From Pleurobrachia bachei (lineage: Eukaryota > Ctenophora > Tentaculata > Cydippida > Pleurobrachiidae), in assembly GCA_000695325.1 (NCBI GenBank), contig AVPN01000836.1:5756-35370 (forward strand): a stretch of 29,615 nucleotides of DNA, in the 5' to 3' direction. Made by a program: the position numbers and the translations under genes. Positions 10,257 to 21,000 of this stretch are shown here, one piece after another (the stretch's first letter is position 1; each line of letters begins with the position of its first letter). The notes beneath the pieces were generated by a model that saw only the letters and a program-made list of their open reading frames with translations, searched no databases and was not told the origin of the DNA.

Positions 10257-11039
10257 CATCAAATTTCGACGTTTATTTTAGTCATAAATCTGCCATTACT
10301 GGCAAAAGTCACAGACGGGCGCGATTATAATCTGGGTGCCTCGCAGCGACTTTACAGATGCGCGCTACCAAAGGAGTCTACTTGGACCAACTTTTTTCAA
10401 ACGGCTATAGCCACGCAACCACATGGCCAATTTGAGTAAACTAAGTAAGTAAGTAAAGTAAATTTAAGCATTTATATCCCACTCAACAGTGACAAAATAT
10501 AACATAGAAAAAATGTGCCAACGCACTAGCTATGCTAAGCACTTCCTCAAGTGGCTACAGTCTTTGTATCAAAAGTCTTTAAACATATCACTCGTAACGA
10601 CCGGAGCAACTTCGTAACATTAAAAAACATTAAAAAACGAAATACAAAAGTTGTTAATAAATTAGTCCAGAGTATTTGTTTCGGTTAATCTTACTCATCG
10701 ATACTGGTATCTCATATCTCGTTACGTTCGATTTCGTTATCCCGAAGAATATCTTGTTACGTCTCGTTCACTCCCCCATAACCCGTACCACGGGAGGGTA
10801 TGTGTAGACCCCAGTGTCAAAGTTCTGGTATCTAGGGATGCTGGTTGCTAGTCAATTTTATCGCCAAAATATCTAGTCAAATTACTAAAATGTGAAAATT
10901 ATAGTGAGAAATTGAGAAAATGCATGGCATATTTACTCTAGTAGCAAATTTAAAAAAATAAGGATTACAAACTTCAAATCACCATCTATGTATTTTCTCT
11001 AGTTTACAGAACTCTTATTTTCACCTCCATTTTGACATT

Positions 11040-11110
11040 TTCCATCAGTGTTGTAGTGGTTACACCATGGACTTTCACCCCGATGGTCCGGGTTCGAATC
11101 CGGATGGGGT
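11040..11110 (+). pseudogene. Degenerate tRNA-Glu(TTC)-like sequence
   Basis: A-box-like TAGTGGTTA and B-box GGTTCGAATCC are present with tRNA-Glu spacing. The anticodon loop reads CTTTCAC (anticodon TTC). The acceptor arms TTCCATC and GATGGGG still pair (two G-U). However, the anticodon stem has two mismatches and the T stem lacks one base, so it is a pseudogene or the head of a tRNA-derived SINE. A TTTTT run follows at about 11121. Confidence 0.6.
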
Positions 11111-11180
11111 GATTTGACTTACTTTTTACTTTCATAATTTTTCTCTCTTTATTCTTTGCAGTGTGATAGAGAATCGATAG

Positions 11181-11236
11181 CCCTAACCGAACCCCACAAA
11201 CCAAACCCTAACCAGACCCTAACGGATAGCCCTAAC
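11181..11236 (-). repeat. Interstitial telomere-like CCCTAA tract
   Basis: Four CCCTAA units with spacers, in the opposite orientation to 9459-9495. Both tracts have a shared sequence (AACGTTAAAATCTGGGT) near them, so they look like inverted copies of one dispersed element. Confidence 0.8.
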
Positions 11237-11973
11237 ACGTCGCGCACGCCAAAACTACGAATTGTTAGCAATGAAAGGCACCCAGATTTTAACGTTTTCC
11301 GTCACACATGTCTGATGTCACAGCTCAAAAAAATCGGCGAAAAATGGCAGAATTTTTGGTACAAAAAGTCCAAATTCTTGAACTTGAATATTTACTTTTC
11401 ACGCGCTCCGCGCACTTGTAAAAAGCGTCGGAGAATATAGTTAAAAGCGCGTTCCATTTGCTTATTTTAATTTCCTACACAATATGTAATACTGACCTAA
11501 GCCTCAAGCCTGTATATCCAAACAAAAACAATACTCTTTAATCGCAATTTGAACTAAATTCAATTACAATCACAATGTGTATATAAAAAGACTGTATTCA
11601 AATGTGTCAAGTTCAAATTTTGGAGCAAAAACTGTAACTTACAGTGTAAGTGTACGTGTAACTGTAACTTAACTGTAAGTGTAAGTGTAAAATTGAACTG
11701 TACTAAGTACTTTCATTTTCAATATCTTAATTTGATAAAACTATCACTGAATAATAAGTCAAATTTTAAATCAATTAACTAGAACTCTCACAATTACCAA
11801 TTAAACTGTGTACAGCTACGTGACTATCTTTAAAAGTGACATTGACAAGAATTCTGTATAACAGCTTATTTTAAAATTTAAATTTCACAGCGCTAACAAG
11901 CGCTCTGTACAATTATGGCACACATGAAATTAATACACAATGATATGTATTATTGAAAAAAACACATCATCTG

Positions 11974-12018
11974 TCACATTATGACGTCACATTATGACGT
12001 CACATTATGACGTCACAT
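11974..12018. repeat. Three 13-bp repeats carrying CRE octamers
   Basis: TCACATTATGACG repeats three times, producing the palindrome TGACGTCA (full cAMP-response element) at 11982-11989, 11995-12002 and 12008-12015. The last octamer overlaps the stop codon of the PITPNM-like gene (12013-12015). The repeat lies at the 3' end of that gene and about 1.8 kb upstream of the outer AGPAT start. Confidence 0.8.
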
Positions 12019-15000
12019 ATTCAAAGGATCCTCCGCCGTGCTTGGCAAGTGTTCTGAGGTCCTGCTTTTTGAACTAAACTGTCTTTTCATCGTTCCACAG
12101 CGTGAGACCCGCTTTTGGGCGGGGAATTTGAATTGATCCCCTGATATTGGTACCCTTGTCCAGGACTTGTTGGTTGGGGCATGCCTCACCAGGTCCGCCA
12201 TGTGGTCCGTAAACGTCTGATTATGGATCCAGTTCACCTGAGGAAATAAAAGGAGGGGGGTTATGTTTAGAAGTTGTTGTGATTCTGAATCATATGGTGA
12301 CTCAGAAAGGCAGATGGACATGGGAAATTATACAGGAAAAAGAGAGGGAGTTAGATATTTAAAGAATGCCTCGTGATTTTAAATGAAGGAAAAATGCCAT
12401 TTTCAGTGGGCGATAGAATCTGTTTGACGGCTATTTACTACCCCTAAAACACTTACTATACTGGCCCCACTTACTCAACAATAAAATACATCATCGTACA
12501 ACATAACACAACAAATAGTCTACACATATAAAGAGGGATATCATTTGGGATTGTGATATTGTAACCCTAACTCTTCCCCGAAAAAAGACCCGTTTGGCCT
12601 CCGATCAGCGGCCGTGGTAGTATTTATAGTTACATAAAATCATAATACTTCATATGCCGCAGTGCAGGTGAACTCACGGTACTCAAGAAACGAGAGATGG
12701 GGAACGAATAGCTTGGCTGCGGCACTAGACCGACGCTTCATTCGGCGACGAAGAATTGCAAGGTGGCTGGTGAAACTCTCTTGATCGATCGAGAATGCTG
12801 CTTCGTGTGGCTGGATAAATGTGTTGCATACATGCATTAGCTTGATTAACAAGTTGTTGCAGTAGAAAACCCAAAACATAATAATGGGATGGATAAAAAA
12901 GAAAAACATGACACACTGGATTATAGCTGCATCTTAGCCCATATCTACAGTACGATACGAATATATCACGACATTAAATTCGACATGTTATGTAGTTAGG
13001 AATTTACACGTGGTCTAGTTGAATATTGGTTGGCCCCCGCTGAATAATAACACGTGAAGCTAGGGGCTCTCAATATGTTTAATTTATGAATCATGGGTCA
13101 GAGGGTGTTGCATTGTGTTGTAAGCTCCAGGGGCGCTAGAACATGTTTTCATGTAAAATATGACATAGGGAATTCCATTTTCTTGATTCTTAGGCTCTAT
13201 CTAAATTTATGAGGCCTTGCAATTACCCATCCTTTACATGAAAACATGTTTTAGCGCCCCTGGTTCTTAACATAATACACCATGAACCCCTGACAATCAC
13301 TAGTGAGTAAGAGAGAAAGATAGAGAGGGAGAGAAGGAGAGCAGAGAGAGAGAGATAGGGATAAAAAGTTGCCTAGCCCTGCTATTATCTAGATGAACAC
13401 CAAGTCTCCACTGAGCTCGATTTATATTTGCAGCACGCCCTCTGGATCGAATCATAATGATAAAGGACTCTATCTGTAATTGCCTCTTTATAACAAAGAC
13501 ATGTTTATTGCACGTCGTGTATACATGTTTTGTATGCTAGATCGATGTTAGGAGGTTTTCTATGTGTTACTATGACGTTATAGTTAGTTAGAAAACCGTA
13601 TTAGGAATGCCCATAGTCGTATATAATTAGTGTGATATTAATCCAATATCTGGCAAATAGATACCGGAATTGGAAGTTAAATTAACACCTATAAATGAGA
13701 CACAAAGGCAATAATTTCCAAGAAAGCGTGGTGAGGGCGCCAATGTATACCTCCACTGCTTTCGGTGTGGTAGAGAGATATAGAGATAGAAAGAAAGAGA
13801 GAGAAGGGAAGGGAGAAAACATGGCTGAGTTTAACATATAAGTTCCGGAAATAGAGCTAAATATGTTTTGTCTTCTGAGCTGTTGTTCATGTTCCTAATT
13901 GTTGTCGCATTTTAATTATCTCTCTCAGTTTAACTAATTCCCACGCTTTGTATAATCACCTGGTGTTTTCGTTTCGGGTTTTTAGGCTTTACAATGTACA
14001 TATTGCTCAGTTGTATGCCCGCAGACTGGTACACGTTTATATCTTTAGCACTGCCATACGCTGCATACACGTTTATCTTGCACTGCGTGTAGGAGATTTT
14101 GTTAGTCAAATGTGGTCAACAGAAGTAAATAACATTTGTTTACAGGGTGGCCATACCTCACTTTTCAGCCGAATAAGATATTCCGTTTTATCTTTGAGGG
14201 GGTCCGTAGGTGATATCCCATCACTAAATGTTACAATGCCGTGTGGGAAATTGTGCATACCCAACCATTCCAATACGCTTTCCTTTTGAAGGTCAGGCCG
14301 GGCTGTGATGTATATAATAACGAAACCTAGCTCTTGCCATAACCGAACCACCTGTTATAATAGGGGGGGGGGGACGTTATTGAAAATATTGTTTTCTAAA
14401 ATTAAGTCGGATCACTCCTGATAGAGCAATAGCCTGCTGTCAGAGCATTCGTCTGACTGGATTTCAGTCAGATTGAACACTCACCTCAACAGCGCCAGGT
14501 CGTATTTTAGCATCCCGGCCCATGAGAGTCTTATTGAGTGTAAAACTACCATCGATAGAGAACACCACACACTCCGTTTCAGGGGGTACTACAGCTAGAA
14601 AGCCCTCTGCTGCACTCATATCTCCACGAACTACACACCGAACAGGGTACATGCCCGTACTGAGACGCTCTGGGACCCGGAAATGTACCCGACCACCGGG
14701 CTGTGTCACCTGCAGGGTGGAGTGATGATTAGTAACCTAGATAGTAACCTAGTAACCAATTAGTAAACCAAGATAGTAACAGCTCTCCCTTCCTAGATAT
14801 ATCAGTACCAAGTACAGTCGGACCCCGATTTACCGGGAGGAAAAACTTCCCCCGATTTAAAAAATTAACGGTATATCACCCCGATATACCGGGCACCCCG
14901 ATTTACCGGGCAAAACCCTTTCCCCCGAGCATCCCGGTAAATCGGAGTCCGACTGATTAACACCTATAAATGAGACACAAAGGCAATAATTTCCAAGAAA

Positions 15001-18000
15001 GCGTGGTGAGGGCGCCAATGTATACCTCCACTGCTTTCGGTGTGGTAGAGAGATATAGAGATAGAAAGAAAGAGAGAGAAGGGAAGGGAGAAAACATGGC
15101 TGAGTTTAACATATAAGTTCCGGAAATAGAGCTAAATATGTTTTGTCTTCTGAGCTGTTGTTCATGTTCCTAATTGTTGTCGCATTTTAATTATCTCTCT
15201 CAGTTTAACTAATTCCCACGCTTTGTACAATCACCTGGTGTTTTCGTTTCGGGTTTTTAGGCTTTACAATGTACATATTGCTCAGTTGTATGCCCGCAGA
15301 CTGGTACACGTTTATATCTTTAGCACTGCCATACGCTGCATACACGTTTATCTTGCACTGCGTGTAGGAGATTTTGTTAGTCAAATGTGGTCAACAGAAG
15401 TAAATAACATTTGTTTACAGGGTGGCCATACCTCACTTTTCAGCCGAATAAGATATTCCGTTTTATCTTTGAGGGGGTCCGTAGGTGATATCCCATCACT
15501 AAATGTTACAATGCCGTGTGGGAAATTGTGCATACCCAACCATTCCAATACGCTTTCCTTTTGAAGATCAGGCCGGGCTGTGATGTATATAATAACGAAA
15601 CCTAGCTCTTGCCATAACCGAACCACCTGTTATAATAGGGGGGGGGGGACGTTATTGAAAATATTGTTTTCTAAAATGAAGTCGGATCACTCCTGATAGA
15701 GCAATAGCCTGCTGTCAGAGCATTGGTCTGACTGGATTACAGTCAGATTGAACACTCACCTCAACGGCGCCAGGCCGTATTTTAGCATCTCGGCCCATCA
15801 GCGTCTTATTGAGTGTAAAACTCCCATCGATAGAGAACACCACACACTCCGTTTCAGGGGGGACTACAGCTAGAAACCCCTCTGCTGCACTCATATCTCC
15901 ACGAACTACACACCGAACAGGGTACATACCCGTACCGAGGCGCTCTGGTACCCGGAAATGTACCCTGCCACCCGGCTGTGTCACCTGCAGGGTGGGGTGA
16001 CGATTAGTAACCCTATATAGTAACAGCTCTCCCTTCTGAGATGCATCAGTACCACACTATATAGCTTGAAATATCAAGATTCAAGATGTGATAATTCCGA
16101 ACACACAAAAAGCAGAAGGAGGAAGTAGCTGCAGTTAGAAACGATTGTGGTAGTTGCATTGTGTTGTGTTCAAGCTCGAAAGCAGTGAAGCTAGTTCACA
16201 AGGTAGTTTGTGTACTACATGATACTATGCTGTGTTTGTATTGTGTACCTGAGTACCAAGGTATCTCCACTCGCTACCCGGGTGGGTCTCTCTGATACTG
16301 ATATCCACCCTCTCCCCTACCAGGCTGAGAGCATCTAGGGGTCCATAGAAGAACTTGGCGAAAATCTCCTGATCCATTCCTTCCATAAATATACCGTCGA
16401 AACACCTAAATGGGCGATTAGTTAATTATGTACGTTCAAAATTGATAAGGTAGTTTTAAAACCATGGCAATACAACGATTAACGGAGGAATATAATTATA
16501 ACGAGTTTGGTTCGGTAATCGATCTGGATTATAATCCCATTTCTTACCTATGATTAGGATTAAGGTTGTTAACTTTCAGTTTGGTGCGTCTCCGAAGCCA
16601 CTTTTCTGTGTTAATGTTCGAACAACTCCCAAGATCAGATTCAGTAGATCGTGGTGTTATGTGGGAGGGGGTTGTGGGAGGCATCAGTTCATCTAATCCT
16701 AGAACCTGGAAAGAATTTAGTTTAGTTTGTTCATCTTGAGCCTGAATCGGGTGACTTGAAGTGATACATATCGTACGGTAAAAACCTATAAATGGTCTAC
16801 ACATGCTGGTTCGTAATAAGTGTCATAAATTGAGTGTTATAACAAGTGTCTAGATGTATATAGGGCTCACTACTACCACTACTATAATGAGTAGCCCCCC
16901 TCTCTCTATATCGCTCAGAGATCATTCTCTGTCTCTCTTTCCCGCTCTCTCGCTCTCAGAGATCATTCTCTCTTGAGACTAAGTCTAATGGACTGTCTAT
17001 AACAAGATGCAACACCTGACGTTACAACGTGGTGATCCGTCTTACTCATTCTTCATTCTAATAGGCTATATATTTTAGTTTCTCAGTCCCCATATTTCGA
17101 ATCATATTCAGTTTCCATTGTCAGTTGTCACTCACATAGGAACACCTGTTTACTGTTACCTTCTACTCTATAAATCCCTCAGTTAGAACATGATGATAAT
17201 AAAATAGTCATTGTTCATTCTAATAGGCCATATTTCATCATGCTCTTAGTTTCTCAGTCCCTACACCCTTTATTGTGAAAGATCATGGGACCTGTCAGTT
17301 ATCGCTCCCATAGGGACAACTGTTACCTTCCACTCTCGATCCCTCTTTTCAATTAGAACATGACATTTTGTTGCCAAGTAATAATAAAATACCTGTTGTA
17401 CAACGAAGGCAGCTACATCATAGTTTTCCCAGTAGCTACTGTGTAACAGGGATGGTAGGACCACAGAGGGGAAGGATCGTAGTGCCTCTGGGTAGAATAG
17501 AGCATAGTCCAGTCGCTTGTTACCCCACCACTCTGATATACCACTCATACCTGTAGGATAGATGGGGTTTAGTTCTAGAGCTTCTAAATCAGTTTAAGGT
17601 CTCAAAAATTGCATTTTAGACGCTTGAAACATTCCTTTTAGATACATAAAATTTCTATCTGCAGTATACTAAGTAGCCTAGCACTCATCACTGTCTCGCT
17701 AAGCTGCATGGTGATGAGTGTCTCAGATATACCTGTTACATTTTTAGAAGCGGCACCAATGTGTAATTCACACCATTAACATTTTGTAACCATTTCTCGC
17801 TCGCTCTATCTCTATATCGTCAGCCTCCTTACATACACCTGCATCTCCCTACAGATGCCAATGTTCTGACCACAGTTCTCGCGCAAGAATAGGGTCAGGC
17901 CAATGCTCTGACAGCTGCAATGAACAATATGCTATATTTTTGTTTTGACAACCTTTTCCACCAGGTCATTTCTATTTTACACCTGTTACCCACAGCAGGA

Positions 18001-21000
18001 ACCGACCGAAACAAGTAAACAGCCAATCAGAACTCGTTATTTGGGTCACGTGACTACGTGACTGGTTATCAGCCAATCAGGGACCAGTATTTCATGATTC
18101 GGTCGGGCACCAATTACCAAGAGTGCTCGATCGTGGAGGCGAGAGAATCAATATTCTTGCCCCCCCCCCATATTTGTATTTGACATCTGTTGCCGACCCA
18201 AGGAATTAGTAATATGGTTGCTTCGTTTGAGAGAGAGAGAGAAAGATGGAGATAAATATAGAGAGATTAGCAATTGCTGTGCATATGGGCGATACTACTG
18301 TCTACTACTAATAATACTAGGAATTAGGATGTCAGAATAGAATTGGAGAGATCTGTTAATTCGCATTGCCTCTAGACCTTGTTTTGTTCAAAGTCGAACA
18401 AGGCAATCTAATAGACTCCTTTTCTCATTTTCACTATTAATAATACTTATAATTTAACTAACGTGAGCCAACTGAAGACCACCGGCCTATCCTCAACTCC
18501 GTCTACAGTGTCTGGGGAAGCGCTCGATGAATTCGGAACAAAGTTAGGTAAGTCCCCTTGGTCTTATGCTGAACTGGAACAATTGAGAGGGGAAGATGTA
18601 GCTATCGACTCTACTATGTAACATATTGCTGTTACTTCAACGTTGTACCCACTTTGTAAAAACTGGAGGAGCTGAGTACCATTTTCTACCAGAGCATTAT
18701 TTTGGAGTATGGCACACATTTCCCAGTGGTTAGCACCCCTACCTGGTTACGAAGTAACCACTGATGGTTATTATATTGCATCCAGCTTTTCATGAGGAGT
18801 AATTTCATTACTAGCACCCCCCTCGTACTGCGGAACGACGAATGACGAAATTATCGAAAACCAGTCATTTTCATTTTCAATATCGATGAAGATCATTAAC
18901 TCCATGTAATGAGTCACCCCACTATTTTTCCATCGGACACGTTCTTCATTCCACCTGGCTCCCTAATTTCCCGGTCAACTCCAAAAGACGGCATGTTAGT
19001 ATTTTCGACTATAAATAAGCTACCCTATCACTGTTTCTTTAACGATGAAGATTATCTCCCTTCTAGTAGCATTGGTGGTGGTTGAGGCCGCGGACCCCAA
19101 AGACTTCTCCCCCGTATGGCAGCTAGCCATGAATCTGAACCCTGCAGATGGCCATGTTATGGGCTATGCAACTGGATGGGCTGTCGGGGCTGCTATTGGT
19201 AGTGATGACACCGCCCTCACTATGGACTACCTGAACCACTGGGTATGGAAGGAGCCAGCAGACTACATCGCTATTGTGAGGCACCATCACGGTGAAGTCG
19301 AAGCAGTCAAGGTGTTCGAGTTCACAAACTGGGGAATCAGCCTACTGGAGAGGTTCCAGGATATGAACCCAGGAAGGTGGGTTGTCACCAGCGGGGGACC
19401 CATCCAAGAAGAGGTGGCAGATGACGCCAAAAATCTTGGAGAAGATCCTATATTTGGTGTTGGTGGAGACTTGGCATTCAACTGGGGGTACACTGATAAC
19501 GGAGTCAGGATCGCTCTAACTGGAGGACAATTGTCTGCGGAAAACGCTAACGATGACAACACTCACGGGTTCGGAAATGACTTCTGGTGTGATCCCAAGA
19601 ATGGTGGTAGCCATGGTAACGGAGTCTGGGCCAGCGAGATATCCAACATTCAGGACTGTCCTCACCCAGCCTGCAACCATGTCAAAGTACAGGGTACCGA
19701 CCATGGAACTGGAGGTGCCTTGAAGAGTGGTCCAGTTTATGGGAATTACGCCATCTACGTCTCAAAAGATGCCTACAATTTCCCTGGACCTGGATCTGAA
19801 CTGGATCTGGAAATCAGCTCCTACTAAGAAGAAATTGGAAAGAAGAGAATGATATGTAGCATTTTAAAAAGAAGAGCTAATGAATATGTAGTATTTTTTA
19901 TCTTCGAATTTTGAGATAAATGTGTCGTTGTTGTCCCTAAAAAAGTATCACCCTTCGCACAAATCACCCCTAAATCAGTAAATGAAGTATTTAGCTACCG
20001 TATTTAACCTTATTTAGAGGTACTAGAGCCCAACGTTCTCAATCAGCGGCTGGTACACAGGGATTCTCATGTGTTAATCAATCAATTTTTGCACGATTCC
20101 GAGACGTTTTACCCCATAACTCGGCCATTTTTCAACCAATTTCAAATATCCTTGCATCCAAAATGTATATACATATCTAGTTCAAATAAAGTATATTTTG
20201 TCTCACAACTCAACCTACCTAAGCTAGAAGTGCTGATGGGCCGGGCCTGTCCCGCAGTACTGGCCACTTCAGTCGGATGGATGGCATGGACGGGAGAGTT
20301 CATATAGTCCCTGTGTTCCTCAAGGAGAGAGTTCAGGAGATACTTGGATCCTGCTCCAAATGGCACCCTGAATGGGGATAGTATAGAGTTTAGACACATC
20401 CAGTGATATGTGTATTTGTACTGAGGGTTCGGCATATCAATAACTTCAGATAATACATTTCCTGGCCACTATTTTGTTGTATATGTGTTGGTTTTTGTCA
20501 TGCTTTGTGCTTCAGAGTCGAAATCGTTTACATGTTTAAAGATATTGTTTAGTCTAAAATAATCGAAGGAATTTATACTGGCCAATAACGGAAGTTAGTT
20601 CTGGGACTTTTTCCTGCCCAGTTTTCGTTACATTTCATATCCGCCCTACAACAAATTGAGCCTATATTAGTATGTAGATCTATATCTTACTTGTTAAATC
20701 GAGGAATACAGACAGGGGGAAAGGCTGACAAGTGGGCATCCAGGATTGGTTCAATTCGGATGGCACCGGGTGAGGATGCATAAAATAGGTTATAGAACTG
20801 GGTGTGAATCTTCTTTGGGTGAACTGAAAGGTTTTTATGTTTTAATACTCTCGAAAAAGACAAGTAGGAATGATGTAATCTAAATCAGTTAAAGGGTAGA
20901 AACAGCTTGCTACAAAACGGGGATATTATAACGAACTCTCAGTTTGCGTGTGGATGACAATGTGTGAGGGTTTAGCGGGGGGAGAGGGGGGGGGTAGTAG

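Larger units (their letters stand above)
8445..10350. repeat. Tandem duplication B (AGPAT exons 1-3 and upstream DNA)
   Basis: 8445-9450 and 9507-10350 are copies, offset 1061 bases at the exons. From 8445 to about 9045 the copies look identical. From exon 1 outwards they diverge: three silent changes in exon 1, then diverged hairpins and an insertion in the first copy (about 9316-9405). The copies meet at a TTAGGG-like tract. Confidence 0.9.
10351..12012. other. Intergenic region between AGPAT and PITPNM-like genes
   Basis: AT-rich, no coding signal. Contents: (GTAA)n near 10440, a tRNA-Glu-like sequence (11040-11110), CCCTAA repeats (11181-11236), an inverted copy of a dispersed repeat (about 11265-11300), a GTAAGTGTA-type simple repeat (11637-11690) and CRE repeats. 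It should contain the AGPAT promoter and the PITPNM 3' UTR; no convincing minus-strand AATAAA was picked out. Confidence 0.6.
13681..16053. repeat. Tandem duplication C (three LNS2 exons)
   Basis: Unit 1 is 13681-14809 and unit 2 is 14956-16053, offset 1275 at the exons, with a MITE filling the junction. Near identity holds from 13681 to about 14360. The first exon of the trio differs at 15 of 225 positions, whereas the adjacent intron differs at only about 3 of 125. Confidence 0.92.
17551..20218. other. Large PITPNM intron hosting a nested gene
   Basis: Besides the secreted-protein gene it holds a short repeat (17857-17920) shared with 25010-25065, a CCAAT/E-box cluster, GA runs and a candidate orphan exon; each is listed separately. 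Confidence 0.7.

Noticed and set aside
12640-12909. Open frame as the penultimate PITPNM exon
   Set aside because: No resemblance to LNS2; the true penultimate exon (INVYAAYGSAKD) is at 14082-13960 or 15357-15235 and joins the last exon in phase.
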